DNA of 64,000 nucleotides from Paracoccus alkanivorans (lineage in GTDB: Bacteria; Pseudomonadota; Alphaproteobacteria; Rhodobacterales; Rhodobacteraceae), in assembly GCF_003697785.1 (NCBI RefSeq), contig NZ_QOKZ01000007.1, positions 62,001 to 126,000 of the forward strand, read 5' to 3'. This document shows, in pieces, positions 51,369-59,816 of the stretch. Both the position numbers and the translations under genes were made by a program. A model generated the notes under the pieces. It did not search any database. It had not been told where the DNA came from and saw only the letters and a program-made list of their open reading frames with translations. How positions within the stretch are numbered: position 1 is the first letter of the stretch; the number at the start of each line of letters is the position of its first letter.

Positions 51369-52927
51369 CACAGGCTTTCCACGAATCGGATCAGGGCGGC
51401 CCGGTCCCCGGGCGGCATGGATATCACGCGGTCACGGGCCGGTTCCGCCTCGCCTCCATGCCACAGCACGGCTTCGAGAAGCGAGCGGGCGCGGCCATCA
51501 TGCAGGAAGAGGCTGTGCCCGTTGACCTGTTCAGTCAAGCCCAGCCCCCAAAGCGGCGGCGTGCGCCATTCCCGGCCGCTTGCGAGCCCTTCGGGGCGAT
51601 GATCGGCCAGCCCTTCGCCCATGTCATGCAGCAGCAAGTCGGTATAGGGCCAGATTAGCTGGAAACTCTGCTCGGGCCGATCCTCCAGCCGAGCGGTGAC
51701 GAATTTCGGGCGGTGGCAATCGGCGCAGCCGGTCTCGTGAAAGACCTGCTTGCCGCGCAGCACGTCCTTGTCGCCCACCCCCTGCCGTCCGGGCACGCCG
51801 AGATTGCGGCTGTAGAAGGTCACGAAGTCGAGCCCCTCGGCATCGATCTCGGTCCCGCGCGCATCGCCATCGCCATGCGGAGCCTTGACGCAAGCGGTCT
51901 GCGCCTTGGTGCAGTCGCCCCAGCCATCGGGATGCAGCGGGTTCGAGATGCCGATATCCCCGGCGAATGCGCTCGCCGATTGTTCTTCTATCGTCGGCAT
52001 TCCGGCCTTCCAGCCGAAGCGGCCCAGCATCGGCGCATCGTGGCGTGCGGACCATGCGATCTGTGCACGCCCGGATATACCGTCGCCATTGGCATCCCCG
52101 GGATCGGCGCCTGACAGGATATCGGCGGCCGGGATCGCCTCCAGCAAGCCAAGCCCGATCATCTGCGGCGCCACGCGCGGGCTGAGCATCAAATCGTCGC
52201 GCAGGGGGCCATAGGCCGGGTTGTCGATGGAGTAGCTGGGCTTGCGCAAGGATGCGGCCTCGCCGCCCGACAGGGGAATGCGGATCTCCTCATAGGTGAT
52301 GCGCATCCGCCCCTCGGCGGGGATACCCTGCACCGACAGGTCCTGCAACTGCCCGCCATAAACCGGATCGGGGCGGGTCGGGGTGATGTGCTGTCCGATA
52401 CTGGCAAGATAATCCTCGATTTCGCTGGCGGCGGCATCCTCGGGTGCCGGGATCGACAGACGCAGGAACATTGAGCCGCCCGGAGCACCCGTGATATCGG
52501 GCGGATGGCCGCGTCCGTCCTTGAGATGGCAGTTCTGGCAGCCACGCGAATTGTAGAGCGGCCCCAACCCATCCGAAGCCAGTGTCGAAGAGGGCGACGA
52601 CACCCACAGCTTGCGGAACAGCCCGTTGCCGACCTTGAAATCCAGCTCTCCCTCGAAGGAGATATTTCCCGAGGGCAGCGAAAAGGCGTCGGCGTCGCTG
52701 CGCAGCCGCACGGTGGCGGCCCCGGCGGGATTGGCCTCGAATTTCTCGGGCGCAGTGAAACCGGTCGGCGGGGCCGTCACGGCCTTTATGCGGGCCGTTT
52801 CTTCATCCGTGCGTGCGATGGCGGAAAGATGCAGATCCCGCAAAGCCAGTTGATCGGCGGTCAGCGGCGCGGCGGAGCAAATCAGCACCGCCAGCGCCGC
52901 CAAACCGATCCTACTGAAACACGGCAT
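51368..52927 (-). CDS. Di-heme oxidoreductase family protein (DUF1111)
   Basis: A 519-residue periplasmic c-type cytochrome of the di-heme oxidoreductase (thiol oxidoreductase, DUF1111) family. A signal peptide (MPCFSRIGLAALAVLICSAAPLTAD) precedes two heme sites: SRGCQNCHLKDGRGHPP (about residue 130) and ETGCADCHRPKF (about residue 415). ADPGDANGDGISGRA resembles a calcium loop. It lies between two imelysin genes and overlaps both neighbours, so the three are one transcription unit. Its probable role is electron transfer in iron oxidation or reduction before uptake; inference from context. Confidence 0.9.
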   Translation of the reverse strand: MPCFSRIGLAALAVLICSAAPLTADQLALRDLHLSAIARTDEETARIKAVTAPPTGFTAPEKFEANPAGAATVRLRSDADAFSLPSGNISFEGELDFKVGNGLFRKLWVSSPSSTLASDGLGPLYNSRGCQNCHLKDGRGHPPDITGAPGGSMFLRLSIPAPEDAAASEIEDYLASIGQHITPTRPDPVYGGQLQDLSVQGIPAEGRMRITYEEIRIPLSGGEAASLRKPSYSIDNPAYGPLRDDLMLSPRVAPQMIGLGLLEAIPAADILSGADPGDANGDGISGRAQIAWSARHDAPMLGRFGWKAGMPTIEEQSASAFAGDIGISNPLHPDGWGDCTKAQTACVKAPHGDGDARGTEIDAEGLDFVTFYSRNLGVPGRQGVGDKDVLRGKQVFHETGCADCHRPKFVTARLEDRPEQSFQLIWPYTDLLLHDMGEGLADHRPEGLASGREWRTPPLWGLGLTEQVNGHSLFLHDGRARSLLEAVLWHGGEAEPARDRVISMPPGDRAALIRFVESL

Positions 52928-54167
52928 CGGGGTTGTCGAGGCTGTCCGAACCTTCAAACCCGATTTCCTGCAAACCCAAAGCATTTACCGCCCGCTCGAT
53001 TTCCTGCGTCTGCGCCACCAGCGCATCCACAGCGGCCATGATCAGGGTCTCGCCTTCCTTGTTGCCGCGAGCCAGCATCTGGTCATAGGACTCGCCCTGA
53101 TCGACCCTGTCCCAGATCGCCTGCAGCTTGTCCACCGAATCGGCGATATCCGTGGTCACGGCCTCGGCGACCTCCGGATCCGCCTCTGCCACCAGGTCGC
53201 GCAGCGATTCCCCGGTCACCTCGGTGCCATCGGTGCGCGTGTAATGGCCCATCCAGACATTCTGGATGCTGATGCCGTCATAGAAATGGCTTTCATGCGT
53301 GTTGTCCGAAAAGCAGTCATGCTCTTCCTCGGGGTCGTTCAGCATCAGGCCCAGCTTCATCCGCTCGCCCGCCAACTCGCCATAGGAAAGGCTGCCCATC
53401 CCGGTCAGCATCGCAGAAATCGCGGCATCGGGATCGGCAGTCAGCGATGTCGCGGCCTCACCACCTTCGGCCCATTGCGCGACCATCCATTCCAGGTCGC
53501 TGACCAGCAGGTCGGTGGCGGCCTTCAGATAGGCGCCGCGCCGGTCGCAATTGCCGCCGGTGCATTCATCGCCCGAGGCGTAATCCGTCCAGGGCCGCTC
53601 TCCCGCGCCGGCATCGGTGCCGTTCAGGTCCTGCCCCCAAAGCAGAAACTCGATGGCGTGATAGCCGGTAGCGACATTGGCCTCGATCCCGTCGGCCTCC
53701 TGCAGCTTTTCGGAGAGCAGTTCCGGCGTGATCTCGGCAGCGTCCACCTCTTCGCCCGAAAGCGTGAAACTGGGCGAGGCGATCACGTTCAGGGCCGCAT
53801 ATTCGTTTTCATCCGTGGCGCCGCCATAGGAGGCATCGACATAATCGATCAGCCCCTCGTCCAGTGGCCAGGCATTCACCTTGCCCTCCCAGTCATCGAC
53901 GATGGCATTGCCGAAACGATAGGCCTCGGTCTGCATATAGGGCACGCGCGCGGCAATCCACGCGTCGCGGGCGGCGGCAAGTGTATCCTCCGACGGCTCG
54001 GCCAGCAGCGCATCGATGGCGGTTTGCAATTCCTGCGCCTTGGTCAGGCTGTCCTCGTAGGCGGCGTGGGCGATGGCGACGTAGTTCTGCACGACCTCGG
54101 GCTTGCCGGCGAGTGCCGGCATCGCGACGGCACAGGCCAACGCGGAGATGGCGACGGTGGTTTTCAT
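52911..54167 (-). CDS. Imelysin family protein (IrpA type)
   Basis: A 418-residue periplasmic protein with a Sec signal (MKTTVAISALACAVAMPALAG). It contains the full imelysin motif GxHxxE in TGYHAIEFLLWGQDLNGTD (about residues 175-193) and the second-half segment WMGHYTRTDGTEVTGESLRDL, typical of the IrpA group of iron-regulated proteins. ATG 54167 starts the signal peptide; the open frame to 54221 is not needed. First gene of the iron module; an inverted repeat resembling a regulatory site lies 59-82 bp upstream. The next gene overlaps it by 17 bp. Confidence 0.9.
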   Translation of the reverse strand: MKTTVAISALACAVAMPALAGKPEVVQNYVAIAHAAYEDSLTKAQELQTAIDALLAEPSEDTLAAARDAWIAARVPYMQTEAYRFGNAIVDDWEGKVNAWPLDEGLIDYVDASYGGATDENEYAALNVIASPSFTLSGEEVDAAEITPELLSEKLQEADGIEANVATGYHAIEFLLWGQDLNGTDAGAGERPWTDYASGDECTGGNCDRRGAYLKAATDLLVSDLEWMVAQWAEGGEAATSLTADPDAAISAMLTGMGSLSYGELAGERMKLGLMLNDPEEEHDCFSDNTHESHFYDGISIQNVWMGHYTRTDGTEVTGESLRDLVAEADPEVAEAVTTDIADSVDKLQAIWDRVDQGESYDQMLARGNKEGETLIMAAVDALVAQTQEIERAVNALGLQEIGFEGSDSLDNPDAVFQ

Positions 54168-54225
54168 TCTGTCCTCCCGGGTTACATGGCTGCCTCTTTT
54201 CTTGTCGCAGCCGGTTACCATTTCC

Positions 54226-54249
54226 TGACTAAATATCTAGGAGTAGTCA
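54226..54249. promoter_or_regulatory. Inverted repeat upstream of the imelysin operon
   Basis: TGACTA-N12-TAGTCA is a perfect six-base inverted repeat spaced by twelve bases, lying 59-82 bp upstream of the first imelysin gene. The centre is AT-rich. Its position fits an iron-responsive operator for a repressor such as RirA/IscR, Irr or Fur, but the sequence alone does not tell which. Confidence 0.5.
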
Positions 54250-54282
54250 ATCTCGGCAGCGACTGCGGGTCAAGACAGGATA

Positions 54283-55017
54283 TCATCCTTGTCCGATCCG
54301 TGCTGCGGCGAGTTGTTCGAGCCGCTGAAAGCCCTCATAGATCAGCACGGCGAGGATCCCCACAACCATGCCGCCCTGCAGGACGAATGCGGTGTTGGAT
54401 GACAGCAGCCCCGCGATGATCAGCTCTCCCAGGGTTTTCGCCGCCACGGTCGAGCCGATCGTCGCGGTTCCAAGCGAAATCACCGCCGTCAGCCGCACGC
54501 CGGTCAGGATCACCGGCAGGGCCAGCGGCAATTCGACCTGCCACAGCCTCTGGCGCGGAGTCAGGCCCATGCCCCGCGCGGCCTCTTGCACCTGCGGGGA
54601 TTGGCCGGTCAGCCCGGCCAGCGCGTTCTCGAACACCGGCAGCAGGCCATAGAGGAACAGTGCCACAAGCGTCGGCCCCGCCCCAAAGCCCATCACCGGC
54701 ACGGCCAGCGCCAGCACCGCGACCGGCGGAAATGTCTGTCCGACCGAGGTCACGGTGCGCGCCAGCGGCAGGAACTCTCGCCCCGAGGGCCGGGTCACGA
54801 GGATCGCCAGCGTCACCGCGATCAGCGTCGAGGCGATGACGGCCAGCAGGACCAGCCCCAGATGCGACAGGGTCAGCGACATGAGGCCGGTCTGGGTATA
54901 GATCGCCGGAGCATTGTTGCGGGTGAATGGTTTGAAAAGCGATGCGAAACTTTCCGGGCTGGCAAGGAAGGCCAGCAGGAACAGCATCGCTGCCGCCATC
55001 AGCACCCGTCCGGTCAT
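54283..55017 (-). CDS. Osmoprotectant ABC importer permease (YehW/OsmW-like)
   Basis: A 244-residue permease with about five to six membrane helices. The EAA loop reads VQEAARGMGLTPRQRLWQVE and the following LPLALPVILTGVRLTAVISLGTATIG is characteristic of glycine-betaine/choline-type permeases. Length equals that of E. coli YehW. The ATG at 55017 overlaps the ATPase stop by four bases. Fourth gene of an operon ordered as E. coli yehZYXW: binding protein, large permease, ATPase, small permease. Quaternary amine specificity is inferred. Confidence 0.88.
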   Translation of the reverse strand: MTGRVLMAAAMLFLLAFLASPESFASLFKPFTRNNAPAIYTQTGLMSLTLSHLGLVLLAVIASTLIAVTLAILVTRPSGREFLPLARTVTSVGQTFPPVAVLALAVPVMGFGAGPTLVALFLYGLLPVFENALAGLTGQSPQVQEAARGMGLTPRQRLWQVELPLALPVILTGVRLTAVISLGTATIGSTVAAKTLGELIIAGLLSSNTAFVLQGGMVVGILAVLIYEGFQRLEQLAAARIGQG

Positions 55018-55949
55018 TCCGCCGCCCTCGCGGTCGGGGCGGCCTGCGCGCGCAAGCTGTCCAGCGTGACGATACCGCCGCCCTCGACCGGCAGCCGGTC
55101 GCGCCCGCTCCACAGGCATTCCGCCAATGCGTCGCGCAGGCTGGCCTCGCGCGGGATCTCGGCGCCCTCGGCCTGTCCCTCGGCGATGATCTCGGCCACA
55201 GGGGTCAGCGACAGCAGCCGGAAGGGCCGGTCGCCGGTGCCGATCAGATCGCTGACGAAAGAGGTTGCGGGGGTGGTGAGGATCTCGGAGGGCGGGCCGT
55301 ATTGCAGCAACTCGCCCTTGTCCATCACCGCGATCCGGTCGCCCAGGGTCACGGCCTCTTCCATGTCATGGGTCACGATGATCAGCGTCGTGCCCAGTTG
55401 CCGCTGGATGTCGCGCAGATCCTGCTGCGCCTTGGCCCGGATCACCGGATCGAGCGCGCCGAAAGGCTCGTCCATCAACAGCAGGTCGGGGCGCGCGGCC
55501 AAGGCGCGGGCCACACCGACGCGCTGTTGCTGGCCGCCCGATAATTCATGCGGCATCCGGTCGCGGAAATCGGCGGGTTCCATCTGGAACAGTTCCAGCA
55601 ACTCGTCCACGCGGGCGCGGTGCTGATCCTGCGTCCAGCCCAGCAGGCGTGGCACGGTCGAGATGTTCTGCGCCACGGTCCGATGCGGAAACAGTCCGTG
55701 ACCCTGGATGGCATAGCCGATCTGGCGGCGCAGCAGGTGAGGTTCGATCTCGGCGGTGTCCTTGCCGTCGATCAGCACCCGCCCTGCGCTTGGCTCGACC
55801 AGCCGGTTGATCATCCGCAAGAGCGTGGTCTTGCCCGATCCCGAGGTGCCGACCAGGGCCGCGATCTGCCCGGTCTCGACCGTCAGGCTCACATCCTTGA
55901 CCACGGCAGTGGTGCCATAGATGCGGGTCAGGTTCTGAATCTCGATCAT
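55014..55949 (-). CDS. Osmoprotectant ABC importer ATP-binding protein (YehX/OsmV-like)
   Basis: A 311-residue ATPase. Walker A is GTSGSGKTTLLRMINRL, the signature is ELSGGQQQRVGVARAL, Walker B is LLLMDEPFGALDPV, and IVTHDMEEAVTLGDR the switch region. RMINRLVEPSAGRVLIDGKD is typical of betaine/choline-type ATPases (ProV, OpuCA, OsmV). The C-terminal part resembles a single degenerate CBS domain, so ionic-strength sensing may be weaker than in OpuA-type proteins. It overlaps genes on both sides by four bases. Confidence 0.91.
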   Translation of the reverse strand: MIEIQNLTRIYGTTAVVKDVSLTVETGQIAALVGTSGSGKTTLLRMINRLVEPSAGRVLIDGKDTAEIEPHLLRRQIGYAIQGHGLFPHRTVAQNISTVPRLLGWTQDQHRARVDELLELFQMEPADFRDRMPHELSGGQQQRVGVARALAARPDLLLMDEPFGALDPVIRAKAQQDLRDIQRQLGTTLIIVTHDMEEAVTLGDRIAVMDKGELLQYGPPSEILTTPATSFVSDLIGTGDRPFRLLSLTPVAEIIAEGQAEGAEIPREASLRDALAECLWSGRDRLPVEGGGIVTLDSLRAQAAPTARAAE

Positions 55950-57109
55950 GCTTGCCCTCCTTTCGGGGCTCCGCCAGTCGCCTCGACCAGCAGATCCAGC
56001 GCGATGCCGGCGACCAGAGCCAGCGCGATTGTCGGCAGCGCACCCAACAGAACCAGATCCATGGCGGTCTGGTTCAATCCCTGGAACACGAAAGTGCCGA
56101 ATCCGCCGCCGCCGATCAGCCCGGCGATGACGGCAAGGCCGATATTCTGCACCAGCACGATGCGGATCGCCGCCAGCAGGACCGGCAGCGCCAGCGGGAT
56201 CAGCACCTGGACCAGGATCTGCGGGCGCGTCATGCCCAGCCCCGCCGCCGCCTCCCGCGTGGCCGGGTTGACGCCGATCAGCCCGGTCAACGTGTTCGAG
56301 ACCACCGGCAGCAGGGAATAGAGAAACAGCGCCACCAGCGCCGGAAACAGGCCGATCCCCGCGACCCCCGCCTGTGCCGCCCCGGGGATATTGGCGGCGA
56401 TCCAGCCGAAGATCGGGATCATGATACCGAACAGCGCCAGCGAGGGGATGGTCTGCAGGATGTTCAGGATGCCCAGAACCGGGCGGCGCATCGCCGGGGA
56501 TTCGTAGATCGCCACACCAAGCGGCAGCCCGATCAGCAGCGCAAGGCCAAGCGAGCCGAAGGCGAGGACCAGATGCCCCGCCGCTTCCCGCGCGAACAGG
56601 TCGCTGCGGGCCGCATATTCGCGCATGACCGATACCCCGTCCAGCACACCCGACCCAAGGATTACCGCGATCAGGACCATCGCCCCGATCAGCATCGCAA
56701 GACGGATCGGCAGCCCAAGCGTGATGCGGCTTTGCGCATCGGCGAGCATCAGGGCGAAGGCGAGCAGCAGCAGCCAGAAACCGGAGGACGGGGAAACCCG
56801 CGCCAGCGTATTGTCCGGTGGGGTCAACTGTGTTGCCGCCGCGCCCAAGGCCAGCGTCACCGCGATCACGCTCAGCAGGGCCACCGTCAAACGCAGCCTG
56901 GCGGGCCAGCGCTCAAGGCAGCCTGCGATCAGCACTGCACCGAGAACCAGCCCGATCATCCAGCCAAGGGGCAGGGACAAGGCATCGAACAGCCGCAGCC
57001 CTTCGCCCGGAACGATCCGGTTCGGCTTGAACTGCACGAAGGGCAGTGCCAGCCCGGCCAACCCGATCAGGGCGAACAGCAGCCCGGTGCGGCTGATACG
57101 GAAAGCCAT
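55946..57109 (-). CDS. Osmoprotectant ABC importer large permease (YehY-like)
   Basis: A 387-residue permease. The C-terminal half is a standard betaine-type permease domain (EAAAGLGMTRPQILVQVLIP as EAA loop; LAVIAGLIGGGGFGTFVFQGL). The N-terminal 170 residues add about four more helices, as in E. coli YehY, which has the same length. This distinguishes it from the smaller partner permease encoded downstream. It starts 11 bp after the binding-protein gene and overlaps the ATPase gene. Confidence 0.9.
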   Translation of the reverse strand: MAFRISRTGLLFALIGLAGLALPFVQFKPNRIVPGEGLRLFDALSLPLGWMIGLVLGAVLIAGCLERWPARLRLTVALLSVIAVTLALGAAATQLTPPDNTLARVSPSSGFWLLLLAFALMLADAQSRITLGLPIRLAMLIGAMVLIAVILGSGVLDGVSVMREYAARSDLFAREAAGHLVLAFGSLGLALLIGLPLGVAIYESPAMRRPVLGILNILQTIPSLALFGIMIPIFGWIAANIPGAAQAGVAGIGLFPALVALFLYSLLPVVSNTLTGLIGVNPATREAAAGLGMTRPQILVQVLIPLALPVLLAAIRIVLVQNIGLAVIAGLIGGGGFGTFVFQGLNQTAMDLVLLGALPTIALALVAGIALDLLVEATGGAPKGGQA

Positions 57110-57120
57110 CCCGGCGGCGT

Positions 57121-58032
57121 TCAGTCGAGGAAGCCCGCTGTGGTCAGGTAATCCTTGGCCACCGTTGCGGCAGGCTCACCGCCGATCTGGATGCGGCCGT
57201 TCAGTTCCTGCAATGTATTCAGTTCCAGCGTGGCAAAGATCGGGTTCAGCACCTCGGCGATATCTGGATGCGCCTCCAGCACCTCGGCCCGGACGATGGG
57301 GGCGGGCTGATAGACCGGCTGCACGCCCTTGTCATCCTCCATCACCACCAGCCCGGCGGGTGCGATGCCGCCATCAGTGCCATAGACCATCGCCGCGTTG
57401 ACGCCCGAGGTCTGCTGCGCCGCCGCCGCGATCGTCGCTGCGGTGTCGCCGCCCGAAAGCTGCACCAGCTGATCGGATTTCATTGCGAAACCGTAGGTTT
57501 CCTGGAATGCGGGCAGGGCTGCGGCAGAGGTCACGAATTCGGTCGAGGCGGCCAGCTTCACCTCGCCGCCTCCCGCGACCCATTCGCCGAAATCCGACAT
57601 GGTGGCGAGGCTGTTTTCCTCGGCCACGTCCTGTCGCAGGGCGATGGCCCAGGTGTTGTTGGCGGGGGCGGGGTCCAGCCAGATGATGTCGTTCTGCTCC
57701 TTATCGAGTTCAGCCACGCGGGCGCGGCCTTCCTCGGCATTCTTCCAGACCGGGCTGTCGGCCTCGTTGAAGAAGAAGGCGCCATTCGCGGTATATTCCG
57801 GATAGATGTCGATCTGCCCCGAGGTGATCGCATCGCGCATGATCGGCGTGCCACCCAGTTGTAGCTTGTCCTGTACGGGCAGCCCGGCATCCTGCAACGC
57901 CAGCAGGATCATGTTGCCCAGCAATCCGCCCTCGGTATCGATCTTCGAGGAAACCACGATGTCCTGTGCCGAGGCCGAACCGGCCGCCAGCCCGATGGCC
58001 GCAGCGGCAAAGAAATATGTCAGAGGTTTCAT
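57121..58032 (-). CDS. Osmoprotectant ABC importer binding protein (OsmF/YehZ-like)
   Basis: A 303-residue periplasmic binding protein of the OpuAC/OsmF type. The signal peptide MKPLTYFFAAAAIGLAAGSASAQ precedes IVVSSKIDTEGGLLGNMILL. IYPEYTANGAFFF holds the Tyr-rich choline/betaine site characteristic of the family, and LDPAPANNTWAIALRQD and VYGTDGGIAPAGLVVMEDDK follow. First gene of the yehZYXW-like operon. The 5' region toward 58142 should hold its promoter. Glycine betaine, choline or a related compound is likely. Confidence 0.91.
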   Translation of the reverse strand: MKPLTYFFAAAAIGLAAGSASAQDIVVSSKIDTEGGLLGNMILLALQDAGLPVQDKLQLGGTPIMRDAITSGQIDIYPEYTANGAFFFNEADSPVWKNAEEGRARVAELDKEQNDIIWLDPAPANNTWAIALRQDVAEENSLATMSDFGEWVAGGGEVKLAASTEFVTSAAALPAFQETYGFAMKSDQLVQLSGGDTAATIAAAAQQTSGVNAAMVYGTDGGIAPAGLVVMEDDKGVQPVYQPAPIVRAEVLEAHPDIAEVLNPIFATLELNTLQELNGRIQIGGEPAATVAKDYLTTAGFLD

Positions 58033-58142
58033 GCTGATTGCTCCTGTCGGGGATTTCGCCGGGCGTCGGTCGACGCAGGTATGTAACCGCCTTGCGGAAT
58101 TCAGTGTTCACAGACTGGCGTTTCGGTTCCTGTGGACCAAGG

Positions 58143-59120
58143 TCAACCGGTCGCACCGCCCGTGTCAAGACCGTAAGGGGACTTGCTTAACCTTCCCGAT
58201 GCGGCGGCGGCATAAAATGCAACCGTTCCCGGCCGGGTCTGGCGGTAGAGCCCCAGTTCCCACAGCCGCCTTGCCGCTATTGGTCCCGGTTCTCGCAGCG
58301 CCTCGCCGAACCGGTCGAGGATCTCGCGGTTTCCGGCGGTCAGCAATGGGCGGGCACCCTGCAAGGCGGTGTGGTTCACTGCCAGCCACATCCCGTAATC
58401 TCCCGTAAAAAGCTGGACCAGCCGGGAACCCATTGCCCGGATCGTGTCATTGCGGCCAACTTCGCTTCTGCCGTGCTGGCGGTAATGCAATACCGGGTGA
58501 GGATCGTGAAACAGGGCTCCGCCCGCACCGGCCGTAACCTGATAGGCCCACCAGTCATGCGACAGGATCCGGACTGCACGCGCGGCTGGCAGGGCGGATT
58601 TCAACAGGGCGGCAGCCGGGGCGTTAAAGACCGAGCTATTGCCCGCCATGCAGGCCTGAACCAGAGCGTTGCGAAATCCCAACGGGCGGGAAAAACGCCG
58701 CGACTCGGTCAGCAGAGCCAGATTGTCGTCACAGATCAGGGTCCTGGCGGCGTAATGTGCGGGTCCATCATGGGAGCGCAGAAACGCCACGGCACGCGCG
58801 AGTTTGTCGGACAGCCAGACATCGTCCTGGTCACAAAACCCGACCATTGCGCCGTCCGGTGCGGCATCAAGAAGATGCAGGAAATTCTGCGTGGCACCCG
58901 CGCGGGGGCCTTCGATCAGCCGAACCCGCCCTTCGGGCTGTCCGGCTGCGAACTCCATGACGATCTCCCGGGTTCCGTCGGTCGAGCCGTCATCCGAAAC
59001 GATTAGCGACCATTCGGTATGGGTTTGCCGGGCAAGGCTGATCAGTTGCTGGCCCAGATACGCCGCGCCCTGATAGCTTGCCAGCAGGATCGTGACATGG
59101 TCGGAACGGTGCGAGGGCAT
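58143..59120 (-). CDS. Glycosyltransferase family 2 protein
   Basis: A 325-residue GT-A fold glycosyltransferase. VTILLASYQGAAYLGQQLIS and WSLIVSDDGSTDGT are the nucleotide-sugar motifs, and GFCDQDDVWLSDKLARA holds the DxD-like metal site in the rhamnosyltransferase style (QDD). The C-terminal part includes SHDWWAYQVTAGAGG. It starts at ATG 59120 and lies 75 bp downstream of fliL on the same strand, so it could be the last gene of the flagellar transcript and act on flagellin or a surface glycan; this is inference. Confidence 0.87.
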   Translation of the reverse strand: MPSHRSDHVTILLASYQGAAYLGQQLISLARQTHTEWSLIVSDDGSTDGTREIVMEFAAGQPEGRVRLIEGPRAGATQNFLHLLDAAPDGAMVGFCDQDDVWLSDKLARAVAFLRSHDGPAHYAARTLICDDNLALLTESRRFSRPLGFRNALVQACMAGNSSVFNAPAAALLKSALPAARAVRILSHDWWAYQVTAGAGGALFHDPHPVLHYRQHGRSEVGRNDTIRAMGSRLVQLFTGDYGMWLAVNHTALQGARPLLTAGNREILDRFGEALREPGPIAARRLWELGLYRQTRPGTVAFYAAAASGRLSKSPYGLDTGGATG

Positions 59121-59195
59121 GGCGGCGGTGTCCTGATAATGACACCCTGTCTTGCCGCGCATCCTTCCCCCTTGCAACCGGGTCCCTGTATGCGG

Positions 59196-59807
59196 TCAGT
59201 TGGATTGCCGGGCGATATCCTCGATCAGCACATTGGATACGAGCGGGCCAACGCTTGCCTGAACCGCCTTCAGCAAATCCTTGCGCAGTCCGCGCATACG
59301 CCCTTCGGTGGTGTAATTGCCGTCGAAACCACCCGTATTCGCCGCGATCAGCAATTGCCGCAGCAAAACATCGCGCAGCCGGTGCTCCTGCGCGGCAAGT
59401 GCTGCCATTTCGGCGCCGGTTGTTTCCAGCGACAATGTGAGGATCATCAGCCCGTCCGAGTCCCCCGCGCGGGCGAGGGGCACGAAGAACTGGCTGGGAA
59501 AGGTGAACCATGCCGGTCCGGACTTGCCACCACCCCCGTGATCCTTCCCCTCGCCACCATGACCGTCGGCCGATGCCGCATCGTGCGCCGCTTCGCCGTG
59601 TGTTTCCGCCTCGTGCTCGGCCTCGCCATGCGATGCTGTCTCGTGGGTTTCTCCGTCGGCGGATTCACCTGCCGTGGCTTCGCCATGACCGCTTTCATGC
59701 GCGGGCGTGTCCGCGTCTGGCGATCCGGGTTTCAGTATCGCGCCACCAAACGCTCCGGCAACGAAAGCGACGACAGGGATGATGAGCAGGAGGAGTTTTT
59801 TCAGCAT
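59196..59807 (-). CDS. fliL: Flagellar basal body protein FliL with a long His/Glu-rich linker
   Basis: A 203-residue FliL, an inner-membrane protein that associates with the stator and rotor of the flagellar motor. One N-terminal helix (MLKKLLLLIIPVVAFVAGAF) anchors it. The C-terminal FliL domain starts at about residue 95 (WFTFPSQFFVPLARAG) and ends with LVSNVLIEDIARQ. Between them lies a roughly 70-residue low-complexity stretch rich in His, Glu, Gly and Ala. FliL proteins usually have a much shorter linker. Last gene of the flagellar operon apart from a possible GT2 gene. Confidence 0.9.
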   Translation of the reverse strand: MLKKLLLLIIPVVAFVAGAFGGAILKPGSPDADTPAHESGHGEATAGESADGETHETASHGEAEHEAETHGEAAHDAASADGHGGEGKDHGGGGKSGPAWFTFPSQFFVPLARAGDSDGLMILTLSLETTGAEMAALAAQEHRLRDVLLRQLLIAANTGGFDGNYTTEGRMRGLRKDLLKAVQASVGPLVSNVLIEDIARQSN

Positions 59808-59816
59808 TCGGGAGCC

